A program made the position numbers and the translations under genes. From NCBI GenBank assembly GCA_047967505.1, contig CM106538.1: a stretch of DNA of 64,000 nt; one strand, given 5' to 3'. The notes under the pieces are model-generated. The model had not been told where the DNA came from and did not search any database. It was given only the letters and a program-made list of their open reading frames with translations. Shown in pieces: positions 1 to 11,335 of this stretch; position 1 is the first letter of the stretch; each line of letters starts with the position of its first letter. Origin of the DNA: Dipteris shenzhenensis. Lineage: Eukaryota > Polypodiophyta > Polypodiopsida > Gleicheniales.

Positions 1-1110
1 GACACCTTCTTCCTGGGGTGGCCCGATCCATGGTTTGGAGAGGGGTCCAAGGTGGTACGACTTCTTTTCCCAAGGTCAAGGATCTCTACGTCAGAATCCT
101 CAGTGCCTGATTCACTTAGAAGATTCACCCTTGGAATATTGGGACATTCCATGCGATAATGACCCTTCTGGTGGCACTTGTAGCATACAACATTAGCACG
201 GTCTCTTGGAGGGCGGTTGGCTTGATTTCTGATGCCCACCATCTCAAGCTGAAGATCATTCAGGGCCTTGGCTAGGTCATTGACTCCAGAATCTGTTGCA
301 GGAGGGCCTCCTTAGCTGGAGGGGCCGAGGGAGTAGAAAGGAGGGGGGCTCGTGGGCGAGGTTGGGGAAATCTTCGAGGCAGATGGTGAGAATATACACC
401 TTGTTGAGGGTAAGCATCTAAGGGAGGACCATACATTTGAGGTGGAGACGGTGGATACATCCCTGATGGGGGTGGGAATATGCCCCTGAGTTAGACCCCC
501 CAGGTTGTTGTTGCAAGAATTGAGGGGGTTGCGGAGGGACAATCGTCTTCTTTGAAGCGGGGTCAGACTGAACTTTATCAAACTTTTGAGCAATCTCATG
601 TGCTAGCACCATAGTTTCTAGATTCTCCCATTTAAGCTTGAGGCGGAATTCGTCACTTGCTCCTACTACAAGGTAGCCCAACACATGCTGAGTCATTCCA
701 GCTCGAAATCCGGCATTGTTCTCCTGCGTGGCAATTAAACAGTCCAGGAGCACGGCCGCTCGATCCACATATCGACACGCCGTCTCACCTTCTGACTGCT
801 TCAAGTTTGCCACATGCAGGTACACATTCTCTAGCTCCTCTTCTTTGCCAAAATACTCAATCATTGCTACTGTTAACCTTGGCTAGCTTTGGTAAACATC
901 TTCGGCCTACTTCTCATACCACACTTGAGCCAAACCCTTTAGAAATGTGGGAAGAACCAACAGCCATCTGTCTTCAGTAAGAAAGTTGAGAGAAGCACAA
1001 TGGCGCTTGAAGGCCACAAGATACTCATTTGGATTTTCTTCAACTCATCCACAAAACACGAGAATGTCAACCATGCTTGGAAGATGGAAAAGAGAGAGGC
1101 AAGACGAGGA
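1..1110 (-). pseudogene. Ty3/gypsy Gag remnant with CCHC zinc knuckle
   Basis: Read on the minus strand, a broken frame gives a Gag capsid-like stretch (LVAFKRH, EDRWL, FLKGLAQVWYEK, then a TAG, then AEDVYQS) at about 1025-870. The longest open part (864-418) follows with EYFGKEEELENVYLHVANLK. A proline/glutamine-rich linker comes next, in other frames. At 185-144 there is a clean CX2CX4HX4C knuckle (CYKCHQKGHYRMEC). Retroviral-type Gag followed by one knuckle is the usual Ty3/gypsy arrangement. In-frame stops and frame changes show it is dead, and it runs off the window start, so protease and pol would lie outside. No LTR was found next to it. Family assignment is from motif pattern only. 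Confidence 0.7.
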
Positions 1111-1689
1111 TTATCTATGGACAAACAATAGAAAGAGGAAGCTTGAACTGAAAATCGGGTGAAGATACATGCACAAAGTCACATAGGCAGGGTGGGGTGT
1201 GACTGGTGTATTGTGAAATACTACCCAGGAAGAATCTTTAGCATAGAATAGCACATAGACAATCTCAAAAGGACCAACTCTCATGATATCACATCCATCT
1301 TTACAAGCGAGGGTTAGAGACACGGTATTGCATGAGGTTGTTCATCAAGGCAAACAAGAATGCCATGACAAATGTCAACAGTTGGAGAGCTTGCACATCA
1401 CCTTTAGCTTCTTCCAGTTCTTGTAGTCGCCATGCTATTTCTTCAAGGGGTGTGTGGTCTAGCATCCTTCCTTTGAGCAATGTCCTTGAGGACCTTTCTG
1501 ATGATCTTCCGAAGTCGATAAACTCATATCAAATATGCCCAACTCTTAGTTTCATGATGACCACAACCTTTGCATTTCTTATAAATGATCACCCTCCTTC
1601 GTGGCTTGCAGCTTTGTTGGGTTGGTGCTTCCACTCGTGTCATGCGTGATTGAAGTACATGCTTCACGTTCCAAGAAATCAACAACTAG
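1111..1689. other. Degenerate interval, no gene seen
   Basis: No coding motif is convincing on either strand. The interval separates the Gag remnant from the RNase H remnant and is probably further decayed retroelement DNA. The minus-strand reading just below 1700 continues briefly from the RNase H frame (RARNLVVDFLE) before breaking. Confidence 0.4.
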
Positions 1690-2073
1690 ATTTCGAGCTC
1701 AAGGGATATGCTGAATTTTTACCTCTTCAAATTGGTTGCAAAGTTCCAATGCTTGTTGATGTCGTGGAACCAAGCCTTTGCTCCACACCTTCCAGCTTCC
1801 ACTAACTTGTTCACACACTAGTTGAGAATCTCCTTGCACCTCAAGTTGCTTGACGTGATGTTCTTGTGCCTTTTGTAGCCCAAAAGTGAGTGCCGAGTAC
1901 TCAGCTTGATTGCACGTACTCGCAGGTGCAGACTTGCTATAACAATACTCCTCACCACCCAGTGAAGTGAGCTTCACACCCATGCCAGTAGCCTTGGTCG
2001 AAGGTTTGTAAGCTCCATCAAATTGAAGAATCCAAGATGTCATCACACCAAGACTAAAATCTAGACATCCCAA
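1690..2073 (-). pseudogene. Retroelement RNase H remnant
   Basis: The minus-strand frame reads WILQFDGAYKPSTKATGMG near its start, then NQAEYSALTFGL, then LEVQGDSQLVCEQVSG. These match the D...E...D catalytic spacing of the ribonuclease H-like fold (RVT_3 type) found between RT and integrase in gypsy elements. All three acidic residues (FDGA, QAEY, GDSQ) are visible. RT is not recognisable upstream and integrase is not seen downstream. On the minus strand this fragment lies 5' of the Gag remnant, the wrong order for a single element, so two elements or a rearrangement are involved. Confidence 0.72.
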
Positions 2074-2267
2074 GTTTCTCGGTAATCCAAGATAGGTGGA
2101 AGGAGAGGGTGGGGAGAATTCAATACTTGAGCCAAATGTTCAGCACCAAATAAACTTGCAATCCTTTGTTGATAGTTTATCTTTAGACCAAAAAAAAATT
2201 ACAACTTGAAGCTCAAAATGAGGCACAAAGGGTTGATTAGGTACAAATGGATTCCTTGGTCGAAACA

Positions 2268-2678
2268 TTACCAACCATAGCCGAGGCCTAGAAACCTTTG
2301 CAGTGAGATTGAGAATAAACCATTCAAGATGAGCTTATCCACAGGAATTAACAAGCAGATGCGCCAAATCTCCCCCCAAGCTTGGGGAGCATCCCACCCT
2401 TTGATGAAGGACACCCTTTTAATTACCTCCGAAGCAGCAAGTAGCTCGATCACCGCACAATGAGTAGAATTAAAATCAAAGTTCTCCCAGCGTATCAATA
2501 GTTCTTCACCTTGAATCAACGATAGTGTATCATCCCACCCGTCATCTCCTTGAACAATGCACTAGACAATCAACCGTTGAAGGTCGACATGAAGATCAAG
2601 AAAGAGATCTTGCCAATTGGTAGCTGTAATGAGCAGAGGACCAGGCACCAAATCCTTAAACTCGTCGAGAAGTGACAT
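2268..2678 (-). pseudogene. Unrecognised near-open frame with one internal stop
   Basis: From an ATG at 2678 the minus strand reads MSLLDEFKDLVPGPLLITAT and continues to about 2268 with a single TAG near 2572, about 136 residues in all. The part after the stop includes GEELLIRWENFDFN and KGWDAPQAWGEIWR. Composition is protein-like, with mixed hydrophobic and charged residues, several tryptophans and no low complexity. I do not recognise a domain. It sits upstream, on the same strand, of the RNase H remnant, so it may be part of that element, or a separate host-gene relic. Whether the single stop is a real inactivation cannot be judged here. Confidence 0.3.
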
Positions 2679-2865
2679 AAATATCCACACTCTTCGTGTG
2701 GCATGCGTCCGTGAAGTGGACTTGGAAAAGTTCCGAATCGGCGATCTAGTAAGAGATGTGAATAGAACACATGAAATGAAGTACTTTTTCTTTTTATAGC
2801 AAGAGTAAACTCCCCACGGTTAGAGAGTTACAGTTCCCAAGATTTCAATATACAAGCAAAAATCG
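2679..2865. other. Short interval, nothing assigned
   Basis: The minus-strand frame of the preceding entry continues weakly upstream (STSRTHATRRVW) but without motifs. No promoter or RNA element was recognised. Confidence 0.3.
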
Positions 2866-2930
2866 TTGGCCCAATGGTAAGTCTCCCTTTTCTGAAGGGG
2901 GAGGTCTTGGGTTCAAATCCTACTCTTTAA
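2860..2930 (+). repeat. tRNA-like SINE head (A and B boxes)
   Basis: An A-box-like TGGCCCAATGG at 2867-2877 and a B-box-like GGTTCAAATCC at 2910-2920 are 32 bp apart, the spacing of an RNA polymerase III tRNA promoter. Between them a TCCCT/AGGGG stem with a 7-base loop can form an anticodon-like arm reading TCT. The acceptor stem does not pair and the T stem is weak, so this is not a functional tRNA. It is followed by an A-rich stretch. Plant tRNA-derived SINEs look like this; the full SINE boundary is not defined. Confidence 0.5.
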
Positions 2931-2936
2931 TTAAAA

Positions 2937-3043
2937 AAAGAGGAATGGAGAGGAGAAGGAGAAGAGAAAGAGAAAGAAAAGGAAAAGAAGAAGAAGAGAA
3001 GAGAGAGGGGGGGGTGTGGGATCTGTTACAGTTTTGCAAAAAC
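2937..3043. repeat. Purine-rich (GA/GAA) stretch
   Basis: A simple-sequence run of AGGAG/AGAAAG units, about 75 bp long, gives long lysine/arginine/glutamate reading frames that are not genes. Confidence 0.6.
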
Positions 3044-3200
3044 TCAGAAAAACTGTCCGCGACCAGAAGACGCAGGAGCCCAGAAAACTATCACGCGGGT
3101 GAACACAGTAGATGCACGAACCCAGAAAAACTTTCCGCAACCAGAAGACGCAGGAGCCCAAAAAACTATCATGTGGGTGAACATAATAGACGCACGAATA
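3044..3200. repeat. Tandem duplication, 79-bp unit, two copies
   Basis: The segment starting CAGAAAAACTGTCCGC at 3044 recurs starting at 3123 with a few substitutions (for example CACGCGGG against CATGTGGG). Neither copy has a sustained reading frame. Confidence 0.8.
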
Positions 3201-4477
3201 TGCGCGCAGGAACTTAGAAGGAGCACAGATGTTATAGTTTTGCAGATGCGACCGGTACGAGTAGAAGATTCGTCGGCCAGAATACACCTAGGAACCGTGA
3301 GCAGAAGGCAGGCAGACTGAAAGTGCAGAAGCAGGGAGGTTTTGCAACTGTAGAGATAGGGAAGGCACACAGTTTGGAGGTGCAAAAGTAGAGAACTGCG
3401 CACGAAAGAGGCTGCAGAGCCATACCCAGTCATAGGAGTAACATGTTTTACACCACTAGCCATGGAGATTTCGATCCGAGCAACCACACCATTTCTGTTA
3501 GCTGGAAAAGAAATCAGGACAAGTGGCTAGATACTAAGCATGGTGACGCTCAAGGGCCATAGAGGAAAGGAGAACGAGAGGGCGAAACGTTATCATGGGG
3601 GGGGAAAAAGGATTAGAAGGGGAGGGAATGAAGAGGGAGACTATGGCACAAGGGGAAAGGGAGAGGGGGAAGAGAAGCATGTACATGATGGGAGGAAGAG
3701 TAAAGATGGAGACATCAAGGGAAGAGGGCCATGCTTTATTTGAAAGGAAGGGAAGGGGAAATCAAAGTACTAGCTAGGTGGCTTTACAAGAATGAGTGTG
3801 TCTCATCAAGGAATAACCCCCTCCTTTTATAGCCAAGAGAGGGGGTCTCTCCCAATAAATGCATCCTCCCACATGCATGGTGTGTGTGGAAAAGTCTCCC
3901 ATGTGGGCTAGGCAATTATGCACTCTCAATTGTATGCGACAACCCTTTGCCTCATTTTTCCACATAAATCAAGCCCCATATCTCAAGTCTATGATACTTC
4001 CTTGGTCTCTCCCCAATTTTATAATACGTTTAAACCTCTAGGAGGACAAGTGGAGGGTTGGCACAAGGAATCTTGCCACCTCATCCTACTTTTCCCATTA
4101 TTTAACTTGCATTCTTGGACCTTCTATATCTCCCCCACATGGGCCTATCTACATGGAGGGAATAATCCAATATAATATCCATCTCCACCTATTTTATATT
4201 ACTTCTCCCATAGACTTTGGGCCATATCTCACTAAATGCAGTCTAGGTGGAGGGGTGGCACATGGAGGAGCCATGCCACCTTACATTTTATAATATTACT
4301 ACCATGGATTATGTACATCACACCTTATGGGTCCTCTTATGTGGAAGGGTGGCACATGGTCATGCCCTACCACCTCAACCCTGGGCCCTATGCACACCAT
4401 ATTTTATTATACTATTGCCACACATACAAACACACACTCATATTTATGCCTTTTTTAAAAGACAAATTTATTCATAA
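3201..4477. other. Non-coding interval with a degenerate repeated motif
   Basis: No gene was recognised. Purine-rich DNA lies at 3540-3770. From about 4050 a motif beginning GTGGAGGGTTGGCAC and ending TGCCACCTCA occurs three times (near 4050, 4247 and 4341). Each time it has a small self-complementary core (GGTGGCACATGG against CCATGCCACC in the second). A TTTATAG near 3826 could be a TATA element of an LTR, but no LTR ends could be fixed. Confidence 0.4.
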
Positions 4478-4553
4478 CAATGCACACGCACATGCACACC
4501 CACACGCACATGCATACGCACACACACATGCACACACACATGCACATATGCAC

Positions 4554-4584
<31 letters not shown>

Positions 4585-4726
4585 TGCACATGCACATGCA
4601 CATGCACATGCACATGCAAATGCACACGCACATGCACACGCACACGCACACGCACATGCACATGCACACGTACATGCACACACACATGCACACACACATG
4701 CACACACACATGCACACGTGCGCATG

Positions 4727-4754
<28 letters not shown>
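4478..4754. repeat. CA-rich compound microsatellite
   Basis: About 275 bp of interrupted (CA)n with regular GCACAC, GCACAT and CATGCA variants. It ends in an uninterrupted (CA) run of about 25 bp before GAGAATTTG. It is open in most frames only because of the repeat. Confidence 0.95.
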
Positions 4755-4757
<3 letters not shown>

Positions 4758-6050
4758 AATTTGTCTACTCTACACTAACTACATGCATGCTCCATGAAAA
4801 AAACACATGCTTGCTACAATGGCATTATATAGAACTAGATGTAGATTACAACCTCCAAGCCCAATTACCTAGTATTATATAATCATTAAACACATGCTCA
4901 CTACAATCACATTCTTGGAATAACTGTAAAAATTGAGGATATTTTGAGAAGAATATCTTGATTGGTATAACTATAAAAATTGAGAATATTCTAAGAAGAA
5001 TTATGTATCTACCCACTTGGCATCAAGTGCCAATAGTAGTTAGACTATTAAGAGTTTGAGTATCAAGTGATAGCCTAGTGGCTCTCACTTATTTCTATTT
5101 TCTAAGAAATTGTATGGGATTGAGAGGATGAGTGGAATGAATCATGGTAAATACCTTGTGTATGAATGATAAATACCTTGGTATGGGGTGAGAGTTATTT
5201 GTGTATGGGATATTATGGGGTTTTTAGAAAATAAGAAGAGTGAGTCATATAAAGACATGGGCTCATGTCCATGTGTTCCAATAATATAAGAGAGGCCACA
5301 TGCCGTGTGTGGAAGGCATGTGGAGTCAAGAGGAATCCTTCTAGAATTTCTATGTGGAATGTCTTGAGCATCTTTTGATGGGACACATGGCAAGAGTAGC
5401 CAAAAAGGACATGGATGGTGACATACAGGCTTATGTGATTGATGGGGAAAGGAATCTACAGGCAGCAATTGTAAATGGGTGAAGGAGGGTGACAAAATCT
5501 CTATAAAAGGAGCCCTCCTCTCCCTTGTTCATCATATCTTCCACCATTAGGCCTCATGTTGCTGTAGCACTAGTCTCCTCAAGCCTCTTCCATGAGCCTT
5601 CTCTCTCCTTGTAGATATTCTCTTATGTAGACGCTTGAGTCCATCTCTCTCTAGTTCATTCTCTCTCTATGAATAGTCTTGGAGTTTCCGCTCCCTCTTG
5701 TACGTATGAAGCCTCTTCTTCTCCCTTGTGTTTGTAGTATTTTGAGTTGCAGTAGAGTGTAGTCTCACTCTATTGGTAATGAAGGTCACTTCAGGTTCTC
5801 TCTCTTGAGTGTCTCTTCCCTTTTTGCCATTGCTTTCTCTTCCAAAGTGCTTAGAAGTATTGTCTATTCGGCTACTCATTGCGCATACATGGTTTATCTA
5901 TTTCCCAAGCCACAAAGGGGGCTCTTTCTTCCCTCTTAGCTGACCTCTATGGGACTTGGATCATTGATGAAGTCTAAGCATGGAGGTAGTATTCTCCCAA
6001 GTCGGCACTAGTAGAAGGAGTAGATGTCTTTCGTGACAGTTGGATCCCCT
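4755..6050 (+). other. Possible LTR-like promoter region
   Basis: No gene was recognised. A strong TATA-like CTATAAAAGGAG at 5502-5513 is followed by a pyrimidine-rich leader, as in many plant LTRs. A short duplication near 4914-5003 has two copies of an ACTGTAAAAATTGAG-type unit. Matching terminal repeats were not found, so the LTR reading is a guess. Confidence 0.3.
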
Positions 6051-6908
6051 GTTAGTATTTTGCTCATAACTTTTCGCTCGATGGTCCAATTTGGATGAAA
6101 CTTATACTAGCGTGAAGCTCTCTTCAAGGAACATAATTGTATGTCTTCACTTATTGTATTAGATATAAAACCAAAAGTATACGACTCTCTATGTGTGATA
6201 GTTTCTTTTTTAGATAGTTTTTACCCCCATTTAGTAAATTGCCCATATCTTTCCGACTGCTTCTCTATTTCTTACGAAACTTGTATAAGAGCGAAGCCCA
6301 TTTCAAGGTGCATCTTAATATGTGTGCAAATATTTGATATCATGTCTCTGCTAAAAGTTATGGGTCTCTGTGTTTTATGATATTTTGGAGAGTGTTTTGA
6401 GGTAATTGTAAAGGTATCTATGAAGGAGGTGCAATGTTTCCCCGGAACCTATGCATCCGACCCAATCATCCCCTTCAAACTCCTCAATATATATCAGTTC
6501 ATGTCATGTTGAGCCGTAAGATCTTCTTTCAACAATGTATTGCTCTTTTCTTTGGCACAGACTGGCTTGCTGAGATTATGGCCTCCGCTGATCCTTTCCT
6601 TCTCCCTATGCTTGAGTACAACATTACTTGCGATGTTTCCATATTCTCATCTAAGGGAGGATAGTATGGTGTGGTATCTTGGTATAAAAGCTTCTTTTAA
6701 TGTCCCTTTCCTAGTGATGAATATCTCGATCACTTAGTTCGAAAGTAGTAGGAAGTGAAGAGGTGTGTGAAGTTTATTACCCCCAACTTCCTGTCATAGT
6801 ACCTGTGGTAATCCTACCTCAAGTCCTTTCTGTTATTTGGAGATTCCCCTACATCTCTTCCACTTCTGATGGTTTTTAGTAACTTTTGATCATTTATTGG
6901 GATCTTGT
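6051..6908. other. Degenerate repeat interval
   Basis: Two diverged copies of a segment containing CATAACTTTTCGCTCGATGG / CATATCTTTCCGACTGC followed by GAAACTTRTAYNAGMG occur near 6067-6130 and 6243-6310. I have seen this style of sequence in gypsy LTRs, but no boundaries are visible. Short frames here have no recognisable domain. Confidence 0.35.
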
Positions 6909-7212
6909 GGTGTCCTCTACTCCCTTTTGGATGACTGCCCTTCTAGGGAAATAGGCAGCCACATGCCCCACTTTCTCACATCTAAAGCAGTTTCTTTCCT
7001 GGCAAATAATCATTGGCGTTTCCTACTATTTAAGAGCACTGGGTAGCCATGGGCCTGTATTTCTTTGCAAATCCATGCCCTTTTTCTTGGCAAGTCCATG
7101 CCCTTTTCCTTGTGGGGTTGATTGCTTCCTGGTGGAAATGGCAAGACATCCATGGTAGAAATCCATGAATTTTCAACTCTATCTTAACATCTTCCTTGTG
7201 CATAATTCTCAA
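6909..7212 (-). pseudogene. Retroelement zinc-knuckle remnant
   Basis: On the minus strand, 6989 down to about 6948 reads CFRCEKVGHVAAYFP, a CCHC-type knuckle whose last cysteine position is phenylalanine. It is followed by about 15 open codons and a TAA. Upstream on the same strand (7212-7030) a separate 60-residue frame lacks an assignable domain. This could be the tail of a LINE ORF1 or an LTR-element Gag; the remnant is too short to choose. It is non-functional by its missing zinc ligand and frame breaks. Confidence 0.45.
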
Positions 7213-8598
7213 ACAGTTTTGGAATAAGACTGGCTATAGCATCGATTTTGCTAGTTCAAAGAACACTTAGCTGAAACTTTTTTTAAAGGCCTCTTTGAAG
7301 GGAAAGTTTGTGTTCTTTCATTTCTAGTGCATAATTAAAGCATTCATTATGAATTTACAAATGACATTACATCGTTACCATCTACGGAGCTCAACAGATT
7401 GTTTTGGCATTTCTTTGAAATGGAGTATTTTGGAGTGCAAGATCGTACAAATAATATTGTGTCATTGCAACTACAATGCTTAATGATTTTTTAAGGTAAT
7501 TCTTTCAAAAGGATTGTTGATGTCTAGAGCCTCATAAGCCTCATAGGCTGAAGCCAGTGATTTTGTGCATACATGCACTCTTGTTTATGTGTTTATAGTA
7601 TAGGTACACTTATTCAATTATGTGTTTGGTTTTTTTACTTACTTGCTTCAGTCACTAGTTTAATCACCCTTACTTGTACTTGATAGTTTCTCACAATTAA
7701 AACTTTGTTTTAATTTCCCATAGTTTAATGTCTTTAATTTGTCTGATTTTTAACCTCTTTTTAACTCCTTTAATGCCCTTTCTCTATTTCACCTCTGTCT
7801 AGCAAGTGCAATTTTCTTTATTAATGTGTAGGCCTAACCATTTTGGTCCTTCATTCATGGTCTCATATTTTCCATTATTAATGCATTCACTCCCCCTTTT
7901 TTAAAAAAAGTGTGTAATTCATTTGAATTATGTATGTCAAGTTTTCTTACATAGATGCATAAATTTTTTATAATTCTTTAGTCCATCACTCTATTCAAGT
8001 GTTAAGGGTTAAACCCCCTATTTTAATTTCTATATATTATGATATAATTCTTAGTTTTGCGTAAAAGAGAGATGGACTTTATTCTTACTTAAGAGTGTGG
8101 ACTTACCCCTAGGGTTTAGACACTCAAACAGGGGTTATGGATTACCCTCCCTAATTTCTGGCTTCGTAAATCATATATATTTTTAAAATTTTCATAACAA
8201 GGTTTAAGCTCTTAACATATGGGTTATGCATAGATTACCCCTCCCTAATTTTTAGCTTCATAATTAAAAGACATTTTTAAATCTTTACACGAATCAATTT
8301 ATGACTTTCCACAAGATATTTAGAATTTATATGGTTGTTTGGTTCTTTGGTAAAGCAATAACAAGCTAGGGGACACAGGCATTACCTATCCACCCAAATC
8401 AAGCTATATTGTTCGAACAATGGTTTATTTGGATGGTGGCACGAGTGTGGACCTTGACCATGGAGCTTGGAATACCTTATGGATTCAACACTTTTGTGCC
8501 AATTTTATACATATTGAATATACATGCATATAATGAGATATTCCTTATCCACCCTTATTTGAGCTTCGTGTGCTGTGTTGCTAAAAGGTTTTATTTTT

Positions 8599-8600
<2 letters not shown>
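7213..8600. other. AT-rich intergenic DNA
   Basis: No sustained frame, no recognisable domain and no RNA gene. Two similar segments around 8101-8165 and 8200-8265 (TTACCCCTCCCTAATTT-type) suggest a small old duplication. Confidence 0.5.
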
Positions 8601-8603
<3 letters not shown>

Positions 8604-8644
<41 letters not shown>

Positions 8645-8711
8645 CATATACATATACGCATATGTATATACATATACATATACATATACTTTTACATATA
8701 CATATACATAC
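8604..8711. repeat. (CA)n then (CATA)n microsatellites
   Basis: A (AC) run at about 8604-8641 is followed by TATACATA-type repeats to about 8711, directly abutting the T-run of a reverse-oriented LINE tail. Confidence 0.9.
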
Positions 8712-9030
8712 TTTTTTTTGGGGGGTGAAAACTTTGAAGGCTTTACATTACAAAAGAGCGATCCCACAAAAACTGGTAAGCCACAAGTTTACATCAAGAG
8801 AAATTCTCCATGTAGGACAAATATACATCATGATCTATGTAGTGAGATTGCAGACAATCGAAGGGTGATTGCTACAAAGAACGACAGAAGAAAACAGAAG
8901 TAGAAAAATTTGGATCACCAAAGACTCTACGATTTCTATCTTTCCAGAGAGACCAGAGTGCCCAGACCTAGGTAAAGAACAACTCAAAATATAGCTATTG
9001 AGGATAGATCCCAAACAACCAGAAAAGCTT
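8712..9030 (-). mobile_element. 5'-truncated LINE, 3' end only
   Basis: The T-run at about 8712-8719, then GGGGGGTGAAAAC, is the reverse complement of a LINE 3' end with poly(A). Upstream on the minus strand, frames carry the typical C-terminal LINE reading (about WALWSLWKDRN and then a phenylalanine/leucine-rich tail), as in plant L1-type ORF2 proteins after the RT. Only about 320 bp remain, the usual result of incomplete reverse transcription. The 5' end abuts the C-run and CA repeat at 9031. Another truncated copy with the same T-run/GGGTGAAA structure lies at 61507. Confidence 0.6.
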
Positions 9031-9083
9031 GCCCCCCCCCCCCACACACACACACACACAGTGTGTGTGTGTGTGTGTGTGTG
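9031..9083. repeat. C-run plus (CA)n(GT)n palindromic microsatellite
   Basis: A run of about 13 C is followed by (AC)n, then directly by (GT)n. The two dinucleotide halves are reverse complements and can fold into a perfect stem of roughly 20 bp. Confidence 0.9.
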
Positions 9084-11335
9084 AATTCACTCTTAAAACC
9101 TCCTTAAAACCCTCAAAAGGCAATGAGAAACTACAAGAAAATTGGTTTAATATACAGATGGGAGATATTAGGACTACTTTATGCCTTGGTAGATACATTC
9201 ATGGACAATAAAAGTAATGATTGCACATCTAGAAACATGAGTACCTATTATCATTTTACACATCATTTAATGCTTTTTGCATTATTCCTTCACAAAGCTC
9301 TTTAAGTATCCTTATAGTACAATGAGTTGGAGGCATCAAACTTTTTAGTACAAAAGTTGAAACAACTATATTGATTCACCATCATACTATGATGGACAAA
9401 ATTTCTTATGTGAAAATCAAACCATATTAGATTATGATTTATCACCATAGAACTATGACACTACTCTTGACCTATAATGAAGGTATTTTGGCATAATCAT
9501 AGTTTGGCACTCCATGTGACATCTATTGCCTACCTAAAGACAAATACTTTCTTGTTCCATTTAGGCTACAATAACTTCATTTTTGCTTTGAAAGTCTCAG
9601 AGGTGAAAAAATAGAAGTGTAAATTTATTTAACATATGATAACATAGGAATAAGAGAATACTTTGGTGTATGTACATATCATGTTTGGGTGCCCTTTATT
9701 GACAAGAGACACTAGGGGTGATTTGGGATCTCAAAAGGGCCCCAAATTAGTGTTTCCTAACCTTTAGTATTAGGGTCCAAGGTTTTAAGGTGGACCAATG
9801 GGAGTTTGTGGGCCAATGCCATGTTGAGGTGGCACATAGGCATTCATGAGGAAAATTCCATCGGCTCCTTCTCTTATACAGGGCCACCGAACCCATCTCC
9901 CTCCCTACTCCCCCCCCTCTTAACCCATGCTTGACCCTCCCCACAATCCAGGCCCAATCCACCTTCCACTTGCACCTAGACCATATATGTCCCAAATCTT
10001 CATCAATGCTGAGATTATCCATAGGCTATGCTTACACTAGCCTGTCGATCTTCTATTCCCTCCTCCTTTGGCCTAGTAGCTCCTCCCTGCATTTTTCAGT
10101 TTAAACTTGTAGCAGCCTACAAAATCTCTTGCCGCTTCTCTCCTACTACCTGATCTTCCTCCACTAGCACACTCTAGATCTACTCCCCTTCTCTCTAGAA
10201 CTCTTCCACTTTCCTTCCTTGTGTTTCACCCTTAGTACCCCCCTCATACTCAATTTGTGTCTCCTATATATATATATATATATATAATTCCTATTGTTTT
10301 CTCCCCCCCTTCTAATTAAATTACTCCATTGGCATCTCTGTAGTAGTAAACACCTTCACCCATCCCTTATTTGCTATTTCATTGTTGTGCAAGCATGGTG
10401 AGGAACATCTCCACCATGCACATGACCGTGTAATGTTGTGGCTAATTATATGTTTCCCAATACCAAACCTGCATTGGTTGAGTGATTCTAATACCCTCAT
10501 CCAATTTCTATCATGACTAATATTAGAAAAAAACAAATACAAATTTGAATAAAATCAAAATAAAAAATTATTTATTACTAAATTCTGCTAGTGTGTAACC
10601 TTTACTTGCTCAAATGGTGGAGTTCTCAATGTTTTCTCTTTCTGGTTATATATGCAATTGTGCTTGACTGAGGGGTTCATGACTAAAATATGGATTAAAG
10701 GAGATGAGTGTGACGTTTTAATGGTTTTGAAATAGTGAGATGTTGTTGGTCCCAACAAAGTCCAAAAGATTGGATAATAGAGCATTGAATTGTCTCACTA
10801 GCAATTGTGTCACATGGAAAGAGAATTGTTCAATGTTGAGTGCTCACCGATGATGGGAGAGAAAAGGGATACTTGATAATGTCTTTCATTTTTAATTTTC
10901 ACATATAGCCACAAACACCCACATGGCTTACCAGTATCCACGACATAAGAGGGCCTACAATGAGGCAATATGAGCCTAATTCAATTTGTTTGATCTACAT
11001 GGAAAGCTGTTCGCTGAGATTCTGGAAGGGAAAGTTGATTTTCTAAAGCAACAAGAAAAGCCAAGATTGTGGTGACAACTTTACACCATTAATATACCGT
11101 GAAAGCTAGAAAGAAAGCTAAGGAATGTCCTAGTGCCAACTTTACACTGTTAAAGCCCGTTAGAAAATTGGAAAGCTGATGGACAAACAAAAGCTAACGT
11201 TTGGAAGCAACCGAGGTGCATGAGCACGATAAAAGAGAAGGCAATGAGCTCGCATTTGCCCACCAATGCTCTAGCTTTGAGAGTTGTTTGCTGATCTTTT
11301 ACTCCCACTCCTGCCTACTTCCTTCATAGTCCTCA
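9084..11335. other. Intergenic region upstream of the X8 gene
   Basis: No coding domain was recognised; the 91-residue minus frame at 9747-10022 matches nothing I know. A (TA) microsatellite sits at about 10264-10287. GATAAAAG near 11228, about 110 bp before the X8 start codon, is a possible TATA element for that gene; this is inference from position only. Confidence 0.4.

Noticed and set aside
2860-2930. A functional tRNA-Arg (TCT) gene
   Set aside because: The anticodon-like arm folds, but the acceptor stem does not pair and the T stem is weak; a SINE head is the better reading.
2931-3777. Basic Arg/Lys/Glu-rich frames
   Set aside because: By-products of purine-rich simple sequence and a tandem duplication; no domain or codon signal.
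4236-4797. Long overlapping frames rich in His-Thr or Cys-Val
   Set aside because: They are translations of the CA-rich microsatellite in several frames and both strands, not genes.
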